Positions 38,673 to 48,222 of a DNA stretch of 50,259 nucleotides are shown here, one piece after another. The stretch spans positions 1-50,259 of the forward strand of contig CAYXHP010000152.1 in NCBI GenBank assembly GCA_964465015.1, read 5' to 3'. This DNA comes from Humimonas sp964465015. Lineage in GTDB: Bacteria > Gemmatimonadota > Gemmatimonadetes > Palauibacterales > Palauibacteraceae. Position 1 is the stretch's first letter, and each line of letters opens with the position of its first letter. The position numbers and the translations under genes are program-made. Below the pieces are notes generated by a model. It was not told the DNA's origin, ran no database searches, and was given only the letters and a program-made list of their open reading frames with translations.

Positions 38673-41548
38673 CGGTCACCTCCGGACAGGGGCAGGACGT
38701 TGGCTTCTCGCAACCGGTGCATGATCATCCGGTGCAGGAAGGAGCGGACGCGCAGCGTCCGGGGCGCGGAGCCGATCGTGGGCTCGAGGACGCGAGAGGA
38801 CTCCAGGAGGTGGACGGCGCCAGCGCCCGCGCTCCCCGCCGCGGCGGCGATCTCCTCGCGCTCCAGGTCCCCGTGCACGGCCAGCGCCGCTAGCGCGAAC
38901 AGGACCGAGCGGTCCAGCTCCTCGAGAGGGGCGAGATCCGGCGTCGGACACGTACGGGCCACGACGATGCCGGCCCGACCCGGATCGGCGGACAGGCACC
39001 TGCGCCACAGGAACAACGCCTCCCCCACGTCGCGGTCCCCATCGGCGAACAGGTCGTCGAAGCACCAGCGCCGGAGAATCCCCTGCCGCTCCTCCTCCGG
39101 GACCGACCGCAGCCGAGCGCGGCGTGAGCCGGAGAGACCGGACTCCGGAGCCTCGAACGCGAGGTCGTAGCCCGTGAGACGGTGGCGGGCCATCACGGCC
39201 TCTTCCAGCGCCTCCCGCCCCAGGGGCTCGAGCTCGACCACCTCGTCGAACGCGGCGCCCAGGGCGCTCACGCTGCCCAGGAAGCGCCAGGGAAACGCCT
39301 CGAAGGTGACGATCCAGCCCAGCTGATCCGCCGTGGCTTCCACGAACTCGGCCAGCACGGTCAGCGCCCCGTAGCCCCCGACGCTTCGCCGGAACAGCCG
39401 CTCCCCGTTCTCGATCAGCACGAGCTCGCGCCGGCCGTGCAGGGCGTGAGTCAGCGCCTCGACGTCGCCGGGCCGCGGCCGACCTGCGGCTCCCTCGCCG
39501 GCTGCGCGCGGATCGAGGAATCGCCACAGCCAATCGCACGCATCCTCGGCGCTCGACAACCGGTGGTCGACCGCGCCGCGGCGCACCGGCGCCTCCGCCC
39601 CCAGGCGTGCCACCAGGGCGTTGAGGACGGTCGAGCGGCCGCTGCCGGGCGCCCCGATCACCGCGACCGCGGACGGCTGGCCATCATCCCAGCGCCGGCA
39701 CGCCGCCAGGAGCCGGTCCAGCTCGTCCTCCCGGCCCACCACCAGTCCCGGGTCGTCGAGGGGATCGGGCCGGAAGAGCCACCTGTAGTTGGCCGGGAGG
39801 CCGGCCAGGTCCGAGCCCGCCTCGAACGCCTCCACCATCGCGGCGAGGCCCGCCCCGCCACCGGGCCGCCGGACCTGGGCCCCCTCCCGCTCCGGCGCCG
39901 AGGCGGGCGGGGACGTCCAGCGCCGCAGCCGCGCCGCCAGCCCCGACGCCGTCCGGCGGACGGCCCGCCACGAGGCGCGGACGTACAGCCGGCCCAGGCG
40001 CCCGGCCCGGCGGAGCTTCCGCTTCGCCCCGCTCCCCTGACGCCCCGGGAGGGCCGGCGCCGCACCGCGACCCGGAATCTTTCCCGATACAAGCCGCTGG
40101 CGGATGGAGGCCAGGAGGTCGTCGGGAATCGATGTGAGGCGCCCGGCCGTTACCTCGATCTCGGACTCGAGCCGATCGGCGGACTCGCGAAGGCGGTGGG
40201 CGGCCCGGCGGCACGCATCGCGGACCGCGGCCTCGCCGACCTCGCCTGGACTGCTGCGGTCACTCGTCTCTCCGTCCGCTTCGGCGCGAGCGGCCTCGAC
40301 GCCGTGGCGCACGATCTCGCCTGCCTCGAGAAGCCCCTCCCGGGCGCCGTCCAGGCGCGACCGCAGCTCGCCGGCCAGCTCGCGGCACGCCCGTGCGGCC
40401 ATCTCGGGCAGCGGGCCCTCGGCGCCGTCGGCCGGAGTTTCGGGCCCATCGACGCCCGGCGCCTCCCGCTCCAGGAAGTCCTCGGCCACGCCGGCCAGGG
40501 CGCCGGCCCGCTGCGACAGGCGCGTGAGCAGGGCCTCGAGCTCTTCACCGGTCGGGGAGGTGAAGCCCAGCGCCTCGCGCCGTTCCTCGAGCGCCGACTG
40601 CACGCGCTCGACGAGCCTTCCCAGCCCGGACTCACCTTCGTCGGTGTCCGGGTCGAAAGGGAGCGGTCGCTCACCGCTGGCCAGCGCGTCGAGCCCCTCG
40701 GCGATGCGGCGAATCCTGCCGGCTTCGGCCCCCAGCCTCCGGGCCAGGCCCGCGGAGGCGGACGCCGCCTCGCGCAGCGCCCGCTCCCGGCGGGCCAGGT
40801 CCGCCGACAGTCGGCGCCGCCGGAGCTCCGTTCGGGCTTCGGCGTCGGCATCGGCCAGCTCCCGGCGCAGGGCGTCCAGCGCCTCGTCCCGTTCCCGATG
40901 GGACTTACGGTCGCGCAGCCGCGCCCGGAGGTGCGTGAGCGGCCCCCCGGCCAGGAGCCCGCGGCGGACGCGGTCGGTGGCCTCGGCCGCCAGATCGTCC
41001 AGGACGCGCGCCAGATGCTCGCGGCCGCCCTGCGCTGCCCCGGCGAGCCGGTCCCCGCGGTCCTCGTCCCCGAGCAGGTCGGCCGGGGACGGAGGGAGGG
41101 CCGCAGCGGCGGGCACGACGAGCGCCTCGGGCCGGAGCCGGCGAACCAGGCCGGCCGCGTAGTCGCCGCGGAGGACGGCCGTGGCGGTGCCGCGGGCCGG
41201 CACGCGCCGGCCGCCGTCGGCGCCGGGCAGCTCCATGCTGCGGGGCAGGGCGTGGGCCAGGGGAAGCACGTCCTCGAGATGCGAGCGCAGCTCCTCCTCG
41301 AGGACGGCGGCCATGGAGAGGGTCTCGATCTCGTCGCAGGCCAGTCGCAGGGCTCGCCCCGCGTCGCGCAGAGGATCGTCGCACCTGCGGGCCTCGGCCG
41401 CTCGCTCGCCCAGACGCTCCGCCAGCTCGGTCAGGGGCGTCCACACGCGCTCCTCGACCCGCTCGAGCGCGTGATCGGCGCGGTTCTCCAGCCCCCGCCG
41501 GAGCTCGTCGAACAGCGAGCCCGGCCCCTCCTCGGGCGGGGGGGACAC
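38669..41548 (-). CDS. Large coiled-coil ATPase coupled to an MscS channel
   Basis: A 959-residue protein. Residues 1-520 are mostly charged coiled coil and helix (many LRRELADADAEARTELRRRR-type stretches). A basic linker at about 520-580 is rich in Arg, and the last ~350 residues form an AAA/STAND NTPase: VVGREDELDRLLAACRRW, Walker A VIGAPGSGRSTVLNAL (Lys replaced by Arg), Walker B RRELVLIENGERLF and later helices. No transmembrane helix is evident. It shares an operon with mscS, overlapping by four bases. Inference: it could gate or anchor the channel or sense membrane stress from inside. The GTG 41548 start lies 7 bases past the aconitase-family stop. Confidence 0.82.
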   Translation of the reverse strand: MSPPPEEGPGSLFDELRRGLENRADHALERVEERVWTPLTELAERLGERAAEARRCDDPLRDAGRALRLACDEIETLSMAAVLEEELRSHLEDVLPLAHALPRSMELPGADGGRRVPARGTATAVLRGDYAAGLVRRLRPEALVVPAAAALPPSPADLLGDEDRGDRLAGAAQGGREHLARVLDDLAAEATDRVRRGLLAGGPLTHLRARLRDRKSHRERDEALDALRRELADADAEARTELRRRRLSADLARRERALREAASASAGLARRLGAEAGRIRRIAEGLDALASGERPLPFDPDTDEGESGLGRLVERVQSALEERREALGFTSPTGEELEALLTRLSQRAGALAGVAEDFLEREAPGVDGPETPADGAEGPLPEMAARACRELAGELRSRLDGAREGLLEAGEIVRHGVEAARAEADGETSDRSSPGEVGEAAVRDACRRAAHRLRESADRLESEIEVTAGRLTSIPDDLLASIRQRLVSGKIPGRGAAPALPGRQGSGAKRKLRRAGRLGRLYVRASWRAVRRTASGLAARLRRWTSPPASAPEREGAQVRRPGGGAGLAAMVEAFEAGSDLAGLPANYRWLFRPDPLDDPGLVVGREDELDRLLAACRRWDDGQPSAVAVIGAPGSGRSTVLNALVARLGAEAPVRRGAVDHRLSSAEDACDWLWRFLDPRAAGEGAAGRPRPGDVEALTHALHGRRELVLIENGERLFRRSVGGYGALTVLAEFVEATADQLGWIVTFEAFPWRFLGSVSALGAAFDEVVELEPLGREALEEAVMARHRLTGYDLAFEAPESGLSGSRRARLRSVPEEERQGILRRWCFDDLFADGDRDVGEALFLWRRCLSADPGRAGIVVARTCPTPDLAPLEELDRSVLFALAALAVHGDLEREEIAAAAGSAGAGAVHLLESSRVLEPTIGSAPRTLRVRSFLHRMIMHRLREANVLPLSGGDR

Positions 41549-41555
41549 TCCCTGT

Positions 41556-43577
41556 CTAGGCGGGCACCGCGGCCCTGGGAGTCCAGGCGGTGATGCGGCC
41601 GGCCACCGCCGACGCCATGACCGTGTAGGGACTGGCCAGGTACACCTTTCCGGGTCCGCTGCGGCCCGGGAAGTTCCGGTTGATGGAGCTGATCGACACC
41701 TGCTCGGGCGAGGTGCTCACCCCCGGGCCGGCGTTGATGCAGGCGCCGCACCCCGGTGGCATCACCTGGATCCCCGCCTGGCGGAAGAGCTCGTCGTAGC
41801 CTCGCTCCCGGGCCCACTCCTCGACGTCCACCGAGCCGAAGTGGAGATAGCAGCGCACGTCGGGCGAGACGCCCCGCCCTTCGTCGACGGCCTCCTGCAG
41901 CACACGCGCGTACATGTCCATGTCCTCACGCTTGGCTGCGGTGCACGCGCCGGCGAACACGATGTCGAGCTCCACCGGCGCGTCGAGCTCGTCGATCGGG
42001 ATGCCGTTCCCCGGGTCTCCGGGCGTGGCCACCATGGGACGCAGCGTGGAGGCGTCGATCTCCATGGTCCACTCGTACTCGGCGTCCTCGTCCGATTCGA
42101 GCCCCGCGATCATCTCGCGCACCTCGCCGGGGTCCAGATCGCGACGCTCTGCCAGCCAGGTGACGGTCTTCTCATCCGGCGCCACGATCCCCGTGAAGCC
42201 TCCCACCTCGGCGGCCATGTTGGTCAGCGTGGCGCGCTCGTCGATCCCCAGGGCCTCGATCGCCTCCCCCGTGTACTCGATGATCTTCCCGATCGCCTTC
42301 CCGTCCTTGACGTACGGGTGCCGCAGGACCTCCAGGATCATGTCCTTGGCGGTGACGTTGTCGGGCTTCCGGCCGGTGATCCGGACGCGCACGGAGGGCG
42401 GCACCTCCAGGCGCACGTCCCTGGTGGCCCACGAGTTCACGATGGCCGTGGTGCCGACTCCGAAGGCCACGCAGCCCAGGCATCCCGAGTGGGGCGTGTG
42501 CGAGTCGCTCCCCACCACGACCTGGCCCGGGAGCGCATAGCGGTCCTGGACCATGATGTGGCAGATCGCCTCGCTGCCGGTGCGGTCGGAAAGCTCGCCG
42601 TGCAGCCGCACTCCCTTTCGCCTGGCGAATTCCCGCTGGCGGTCGTGGAGCGCGTGCGCCGCGTCGAGGAGTCCCGCCTTCTTGCGCTCGGGCGTGATCA
42701 CCTCGTCCAGGAACGCGAGGTGGTCCCGGAAGAACTTGATGCTGTCCGGGTCGTTGAGGCCGGCGTCCTCGCCGACGAAGTCGTCCCAGAAGCTGGACGC
42801 CATCGGCGTCACGTACTCGTGGCTGAAGCGCAGGTCCGTGCGCACGAAGCCGGTGTCTCCGGGCTCCACGGCCGGCACGCCCACCTCGTCCTCCTTGAGG
42901 TCCACGACCCAGTGCTGCGCCAGGATCTTCTCGGCCACGGTCATGGGCCGGGCGCTCGCCGTTTCGATGGCCGGGACCTGCACGAGCCCCTTGAGGCGGG
43001 CGACCGCGTAGTCGAGGAGGCCGCCGTACTCCATGACGTCCCGCTCGATCTGCCCCGCCTCCGGATCGATGAAGGCCTCGAGGGGAAGCTCCTCGCCGCG
43101 CCGGATGCGGTCGATGAGGGAGAAGTCCGTCGAGGCCAGCATGCCCAGGTTCTCGCAGTTCTCCCGGTAGATGCGCTCGATGTTCTCGGCGATCACCACG
43201 CGGATGCCCGCGGCCCGCTCGGCGTAGGGCGCCGCCTCGCGGCTCGAGCCCTTTCCGCGGCGCTTGCCGGACACGGCGGCCACGAAGCCCTTGCCGATGA
43301 TGTCCTTGTGGCCGATGGGCCGCTGGCCGCCCGTCTCGAGTCCCACGTAGGGGTACTCTCCGAGCTTCTCGTCGTAGTAGTAGCACACCCACCCGGGCGT
43401 GATCTCGTCGGTCGAGATGTCGTCACGGAGCGGAATCGAGGGGTCCCACTCCAGGTCCTCGCCCTCGATCTGTCGGCGGATGAGGTCCGGGTCCTCGGTG
43501 AGGAACAGAATACGCCCCTGCAGGCGCACGGTGGGGGGGCGCTTGTGGACGTCCCGCTGCAGTAGCTGCTCGAGCAT
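41556..43577 (-). CDS. Aconitase-family hydro-lyase with N-terminal swivel domain
   Basis: A 673-residue iron-sulfur dehydratase. Residues about 40-160 form the swivel (small-subunit-like) domain: DDISTDEITPGW and GKGFVAAVSGKRRGKGSSREAAPYAE. Residues about 215-673 form the catalytic domains: LAQHWVVD, VVVGSDSHTPHSGCLGCVAFGVG, FAGACTAAKREDM and PPGCGACINAGPGVSTSPEQVSISSINRNFPGRSG. The cluster cysteines are present (SGCLGC, GCGAC). The swivel-before-catalytic order recalls AcnB, but the AcnB HEAT-like domain is missing. It probably acts in the TCA cycle as aconitase, though isopropylmalate or methylcitrate dehydratase cannot be excluded. ATG 43577 (MLEQLLQRD) is used. Confidence 0.88.
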   Translation of the reverse strand: MLEQLLQRDVHKRPPTVRLQGRILFLTEDPDLIRRQIEGEDLEWDPSIPLRDDISTDEITPGWVCYYYDEKLGEYPYVGLETGGQRPIGHKDIIGKGFVAAVSGKRRGKGSSREAAPYAERAAGIRVVIAENIERIYRENCENLGMLASTDFSLIDRIRRGEELPLEAFIDPEAGQIERDVMEYGGLLDYAVARLKGLVQVPAIETASARPMTVAEKILAQHWVVDLKEDEVGVPAVEPGDTGFVRTDLRFSHEYVTPMASSFWDDFVGEDAGLNDPDSIKFFRDHLAFLDEVITPERKKAGLLDAAHALHDRQREFARRKGVRLHGELSDRTGSEAICHIMVQDRYALPGQVVVGSDSHTPHSGCLGCVAFGVGTTAIVNSWATRDVRLEVPPSVRVRITGRKPDNVTAKDMILEVLRHPYVKDGKAIGKIIEYTGEAIEALGIDERATLTNMAAEVGGFTGIVAPDEKTVTWLAERRDLDPGEVREMIAGLESDEDAEYEWTMEIDASTLRPMVATPGDPGNGIPIDELDAPVELDIVFAGACTAAKREDMDMYARVLQEAVDEGRGVSPDVRCYLHFGSVDVEEWARERGYDELFRQAGIQVMPPGCGACINAGPGVSTSPEQVSISSINRNFPGRSGPGKVYLASPYTVMASAVAGRITAWTPRAAVPA

Positions 43578-43715
43578 GAATCCACGCGTTGAGGAGGTTC
43601 GATGTCGTTCCGGGGGAGCGCGCGGCTTCCGGCCGCGCCGCTCCGGGGCTGAATGTAGCCGGCACGCGCGGGACGGGCGAGCACGGGGGCGACCGGCCGC
43701 GCCCCGGCGCACGGG

Positions 43716-45671
43716 TCACCCCGTCGCGATCCCCTCCAGGGCCCTCACCACCTCGAGAGCCCGTCCCACGTCGCCGGCCGGAGCGGTGACCTGGAAGCCC
43801 TGCACCAGGGGAGCGAGGTCCTCGAGCAGCTCCTCGGCGATGGCGAGTCCTTCGGTTCGGGCCGCCTCGGGACCCGACTCCTCGGCCCGCCGCATGCGCT
43901 CCATCACCCCGGCCGGCACCTCGATTCCGGGCACCTCGTTGTCGAGGAACTCGGCGTCCCTCAGGCCGGTCAGGGGCCACACCCCTGCGAGCATCGGGCG
44001 CCGGGTGCCCGCGGCCTCGATCCGGTCGAGGAAGAGCTCCAGGACCCGCCGGTCGAAGACCGGCTGGGTCACGCCGAAGTCCGCTCCCGCATCCACTTTC
44101 CAGTACCAGCGCTCGATCTCACGGTCCAGGTCCACCGCGCCCGGATTGACCGCCACTCCGATGACGAAGCTGGTCCGGCCCCCGAGCGAGTGGCCCCCGA
44201 GGTCCTCTCCCCTGTTGAGCCGCGCCACGAGGTTCACCAGGCCGATCGAGTCGACGTCGAAGACGGCCGTCGCCTCGGGATAAGGACCCATTCGGGGAGG
44301 ATCGCCGGTGACGAGCAGAAGATTTCGGATCCCGAGCGCCTGAGCCCCGAGGAGCTCGGTGGCCATGCCGAGCAGGTTCCGGTCCCGGCAGGTGTAGTGG
44401 GCCAGCGCCTCGAGACCCGTCTCGCGCTGAACGAGCGTCGCGGCCGCCACCACTCCCATCCGCATGCGGCCCCGCGCCGAGTCGGGGAGGGCGACCGCGT
44501 CGACGCCCGCCTCTCGCAGCCGGCGGCACGCATCCAGGAGCTCCGCCGGATCCGCGTTCCGGGGAGTCGAGATCTCGACGCTCACCACGCGCTTCCCCCG
44601 CGCCAGCCTGGCGCCCCAGCGCGAGCGCTCGGCCAGGGGCACCGTGCCGTCTCCTCCGGCCTCCGGCTCCGGCCCGCCATCCTCCGGGCCCGCGGCTCCC
44701 GCTTCGTCGGAGCCACCGGCGGCCGGCGCCGCTTCCCGGCGCGGGCCCACCGATACGGTCCGCACGGTCGTCGGCCCGGCCGCCAGGGGCGGCCGCTTCC
44801 GGAACGGTGCGAGTCTGGCCGCCATCTCGCGGATATGCTCCGGGCGCGTACCGCAGCAGCCCCCGACGATTCGGGCCCCCGCTTCCACCAGCCGCCGCGC
44901 GTAGCTGGCCATGTATTCCGGACTGGCCAGGTACATCTTCCGGCCCTGGACCTCGCGGGGAAGCCCGGCGTTGGGGATGGCCGCGACCGGACGTCGGGTC
45001 ATCGACGCCATTTCGCGGATGGGCTCGAGCATGAGGGCCGGCCCGACGCTGCAATTGAGGCCCATCGCATCCACTCCGAGGGCGTCCAGCTCGCGCGCGA
45101 TCTGGTCCGGAGAAGCGCCGTAGGTCGTCTGCCCGTCGGGCTGGATCGTCATTTCGGCCAGCACCGGGAGATCCGAGGCCTCCCGGCATCCCTCCACGGC
45201 CTCCACGAGCTCGAGCAGGTCGCTGAACGTCTCGCACGCGAACAGGTCCGCGCCGCCGCGGGCCAGGGCCGCCGCTTGCTCGCGGAACGCCGCGCGCGCC
45301 TCGCTTCTGGACGTGGGCCCGAAGGGCTCCAGCCTCACCCCGAGCGGGCCCATGCTCCCGGCCACGAACAGCGTCGACCCGGCGATCTCCCGCGCCAGCG
45401 TCGCCGCCGCCTCGTTGATCCGCCCCACCGCATCCTCGAATCCGTGGCTCTGGAGTTGGAATCGGTTGGCGCCGAAGCTGTTGGTCTCGAGGACCTCCGC
45501 GCCGGCGTCCCGATAGGCGCGGTGGATCTCGCGGATCATCTCCGGTGCCGAGCGGCACAGCTCGTCGTAGGAGCGGTTGAGGAACACGCCGCGACGGTAG
45601 ATCTCCGTCCCCATGGCGCCGTCGAACAGGAGGACGGACCGCTCCTCGAGGGCCTGTCTGAAATCCGGCAT
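43716..45671 (-). CDS. Bifunctional homocysteine S-methyltransferase / methylenetetrahydrofolate reductase
   Basis: A 651-residue fusion. Residues 1-310 form the homocysteine methyltransferase barrel: VLLFDGAMGTEIYRRG, EVLETNSFGANRF, GLNCSVGPALM and the zinc-binding VGGCCGTRPEHI (CC plus an earlier Cys). After an Ala/Gly-rich linker (about 325-375), residues 375-651 form the MetF barrel: VVSVEISTPRNADPAELLD, YTCRDRNLLGM, NLLLVTGDPPRMG and GADFGVTQPVFDRR. It reduces 5,10-methylene-THF and may methylate homocysteine. No cobalamin domain is present, so methyl transfer is direct or uses another donor. ATG 45671 has GAGGAG five bases upstream. Confidence 0.93.
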   Translation of the reverse strand: MPDFRQALEERSVLLFDGAMGTEIYRRGVFLNRSYDELCRSAPEMIREIHRAYRDAGAEVLETNSFGANRFQLQSHGFEDAVGRINEAAATLAREIAGSTLFVAGSMGPLGVRLEPFGPTSRSEARAAFREQAAALARGGADLFACETFSDLLELVEAVEGCREASDLPVLAEMTIQPDGQTTYGASPDQIARELDALGVDAMGLNCSVGPALMLEPIREMASMTRRPVAAIPNAGLPREVQGRKMYLASPEYMASYARRLVEAGARIVGGCCGTRPEHIREMAARLAPFRKRPPLAAGPTTVRTVSVGPRREAAPAAGGSDEAGAAGPEDGGPEPEAGGDGTVPLAERSRWGARLARGKRVVSVEISTPRNADPAELLDACRRLREAGVDAVALPDSARGRMRMGVVAAATLVQRETGLEALAHYTCRDRNLLGMATELLGAQALGIRNLLLVTGDPPRMGPYPEATAVFDVDSIGLVNLVARLNRGEDLGGHSLGGRTSFVIGVAVNPGAVDLDREIERWYWKVDAGADFGVTQPVFDRRVLELFLDRIEAAGTRRPMLAGVWPLTGLRDAEFLDNEVPGIEVPAGVMERMRRAEESGPEAARTEGLAIAEELLEDLAPLVQGFQVTAPAGDVGRALEVVRALEGIATG

Positions 45672-45823
45672 GCCGCTCCTCGTCTTCCCCTTTCGTGGCC
45701 CGCGAACCGGCCCCGCCACCGGTCCGCCCCGGTCCGGCCCTTGCGCAGGAGGGTCGCGGGGACGCATCGAGAAGGTACGCCGTTCGCCGCCCGCACGCCG
45801 ATCTCCGCCCAGGGACGAACCGC

Positions 45824-46765
45824 ATGATCCCAGCGAGCCCGGGAAAGACCATCCTCGTGGCCGGGGGCACCGGCTTCCTGGGCTCGGCCGTGGTGCGCCG
45901 GCTGGCGGAGCGCGGCCAGCGCGTCGCGGTCCTCTCCCGGAGCCCCGAGTCTGTCGCCTCCTGCTTTCCCGGACTCGACGTGGAGGCCCGGGGAGGCGAC
46001 GTGACCGATCCCTCCTCCCTGCCGCACGCGCTGCGGGGCATCTCCGCGCTCGTCCAGGCCGTGCAGTTTCCGGGCTCGCCCGTGGAGGACCCGTCCCGCG
46101 GACGTACCTTTATGGAGGTGGACGCGCGCGGCACGGCCAACATCGTCGCCGCCTGCGCCGGAATGGGCGTAGAGCGGATCGTCTACCTGTCCGGTCTTCA
46201 CGCCGACCCCGGCTCCACGCGGAGCGGTTATCTGGCCAAGGGCATGGCCGAAGAGGCGGTCCGGAACGGTGAGCCCGAGCACGTCGTTCTCCGGCCATCC
46301 TGGGTGTACGGGCCCGGCGACCGAAGCCTCAACCTCTTCGCTCGCATCCTCCGACTGCTGCCGGGCTTCTTTCCCCAGCTCGGTCCCGGCGACCAGCGCA
46401 TCAATCCAGTGTGGATCGGCGACGTCGCGGAGCTGACCGCGTGGGCGCTGGCATCGGACCGGGCACCCGGCTCGGTGATCGAGATCGGGGGACCGGTCGT
46501 GTACTCGATGGACGCCATCATCCAGACGGTCATGGACCGCCTGGGCCTCCGGAAGCCCATCCTCCACGTGCCCGTGCGGCTCCTGGAGGCCGGCGCCGCG
46601 GTCGCCGAGCTCCTGCCGGGCCAGCTGCTGTCCCGCGGCGCCCTGGAGTTCCTCCTCGAGAGCTACGTGGCCAACCTGGGCGAGCTGCGCAGACTGTGCC
46701 CCGACCTGGAGCTCACGCCCTTCCCGGAGGCTCTCGCCCGCTACCAGCCGGGGGAGCGGCCATGA
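45824..46765 (+). CDS. Atypical SDR, NDUFA9/complex I-like NAD(P)-binding protein
   Basis: A 313-residue Rossmann protein: TILVAGGTGFLGSAVVRRLAERG (NAD(P)-binding GxxGxxG), then GDVTDPSSLPHALRGISALVQAV, IVYLSGLHADP and WVYGPGDRSLN. The classic YxxxK is missing or altered (SGYLAKGMAEE keeps a Tyr and Lys with unusual spacing). That places it in the atypical SDR_a5 group that includes complex I subunit NDUFA9 and quinone/chlorophyll-related proteins. ATG 45824 has AGGGA eight bases upstream. It is divergent from the MTHFR fusion and is followed by a second SDR gene. Function not defined. Confidence 0.85.
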   Translation: MIPASPGKTILVAGGTGFLGSAVVRRLAERGQRVAVLSRSPESVASCFPGLDVEARGGDVTDPSSLPHALRGISALVQAVQFPGSPVEDPSRGRTFMEVDARGTANIVAACAGMGVERIVYLSGLHADPGSTRSGYLAKGMAEEAVRNGEPEHVVLRPSWVYGPGDRSLNLFARILRLLPGFFPQLGPGDQRINPVWIGDVAELTAWALASDRAPGSVIEIGGPVVYSMDAIIQTVMDRLGLRKPILHVPVRLLEAGAAVAELLPGQLLSRGALEFLLESYVANLGELRRLCPDLELTPFPEALARYQPGERP

Positions 46766-46868
46766 CTGCGCGCCCACCCGGGATCTCGACCGCAGCCGTA
46801 GCCTCGCGAGCGGCTCCGGCACGCGGCCGGCGCTCGAGGACCTGGCCGCAGCCGGGGAAGTCCTCCCG

Positions 46869-47867
46869 GTGAGCGAGCCGATCCTCCTCGTCACGGGTGG
46901 CACGGGTCTCCTCGGGAGCCACGCCGCGGCGCTCTTCCGCGAGCGCGGCTGGCGCGTGCGCGCCCTGGTCCGGCCCGAGGCCGACCTCCGATTCCTCGAG
47001 GAGCTCGGATGCGAGTTCGTGCTCGGCGACCTGCTCCGGCCGGAGTCGCTGCGCGGGTCCGCCGACGACTGTGACGCGGTGCTCCACGCCGCGGGGCTCG
47101 TCATGGCGCCCGCCGGTTGGGAGGCGTTCCGAAGGGTGAACGTGGAGGGCACGCGGCTGGTGCTGGAGGAGTGCATCCGCGCCGGCTGTCCTCGCCTCCT
47201 CCACCTCTCATCGGTGGCCGTGTACGGGCCACCCGCGGCCCACGCGCGGCTGCCCCTGGACGAGGAGGCGGCCATCGACTTGCCGCTCGAGCCCCGCGCC
47301 CATTACGAGCGCTCCAAGCGGATGGGGGAGAGCGTGGTCCGCCGCGCCCAGGAGACGGCGTGGACCGTTCTGCGGCCGGCCGTGGCCATGGGGGAGCGCG
47401 ATCGCAACTTCACGCCTCGCATCGCGGCCCTGGCCGACCGCCCGGTGCTGCCGACCGTAGGGCGCGGCGACAACACGCTGCCGGTCGTCTACGCCGGAAA
47501 CGTGGCCGAGGCCTGCTGGCTGGCGCTCACCCGGCCCGAGGCGCGGGGCCGCATCTACAACGTCGCCGACGACGGCGGGATCACCCAGAGGGAGCTCCTG
47601 GCCGCCGCCGCCCGGGAGCGGACCGTGTTCGTGCCGCTGCCGCGCGGGCCGCTCGAGGCGTGCGTCTCCGCGTTCGAGCGACTGGCGGGCGGAGGGCCGG
47701 AGAGCCGCGCGGTTCTCCTGAACACGCGCCGGCTCTGGTTCGCCGGTCGCCCCAACCCCTTCTCCTCGCTTCGGATACGAGAAGAGCTGGGATGGAAGCC
47801 GTCGCTTCCGTCCCTGGAAGGGTGGCAGCGCGCGCTGAGCTGGCGGCGGCGGGTGGCGAGCGCGTAG
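46869..47867 (+). CDS. Extended SDR, NAD-dependent epimerase/dehydratase (3-beta-HSD-like)
   Basis: A 332-residue SDR: ILLVTGGTGLLGSHAAALFRERGW (NAD site), AVLHAAGLV, LLHLSSVAVYG and HYERSKRMGE with the catalytic Tyr and Lys. The C-terminal part (RLWFAGRPNPFSSLRIREELGWKPSLPSLEGWQRAL) is typical of dihydroflavonol reductase/sterol dehydrogenase-like proteins. GTG 46869 starts the Rossmann strand. A 103-base gap separates it from the first SDR. The pair could share a lipid or quinone pathway, but no substrate can be named. Confidence 0.87.
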   Translation: MSEPILLVTGGTGLLGSHAAALFRERGWRVRALVRPEADLRFLEELGCEFVLGDLLRPESLRGSADDCDAVLHAAGLVMAPAGWEAFRRVNVEGTRLVLEECIRAGCPRLLHLSSVAVYGPPAAHARLPLDEEAAIDLPLEPRAHYERSKRMGESVVRRAQETAWTVLRPAVAMGERDRNFTPRIAALADRPVLPTVGRGDNTLPVVYAGNVAEACWLALTRPEARGRIYNVADDGGITQRELLAAAARERTVFVPLPRGPLEACVSAFERLAGGGPESRAVLLNTRRLWFAGRPNPFSSLRIREELGWKPSLPSLEGWQRALSWRRRVASA

Positions 47868-48222
47868 CTCATCCTGCACCGAAGTGCGGCGATGTGCGAG
47901 ACGGCCCCGGAGACGCACGGGGCAGCCAGCGGCCTATCCCCTCTGGACATGCGTCCCCGCACCTATCATGTTACCTTTTCACGGTTGGGTCGTCGTCAGA
48001 CGGACCGTCGAGTCGGATTCGGGGGGGCCGCGCACCCGTTCGATGAGCGACGCGATGACGATGCGACCGTACGGGGACCCGTGGCCCTGCCCTTGCAAAG
48101 GGGGACAGGGTCGTGGAGTTGGATCCTGCGCCCGGACCCCCAGCCGCTCAAAGCGCGGCGGTGTCACGTACGGGCGGTCGCGGCGTATCATTCGAGAGGG
48201 AACCGCGCGCAAAGGAGGATCG
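47868..48222. other. 355-base intergenic region before the Pal-like gene
   Basis: No credible gene. An A+T-rich patch at about 47960-47985 and TATCAT at 48186-48191 are possible -10 regions, but neither has a good -35 partner. The last 12 bases hold AAAGGAGG for the next gene. Confidence 0.45.

Noticed and set aside
39182..41593. 803-residue plus-strand frame
   Set aside because: Antisense to the coiled-coil ATPase, with no recognisable domain.
46762..46872. 36-residue frame starting at ATGA over the first SDR stop and ending at GTGA over the second SDR start
   Set aside because: The overlaps look like coupling, but the frame is open for 350 bases upstream as a shadow of the SDR gene and the product is low-complexity Arg/Pro/Ser. 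Left as unproven.
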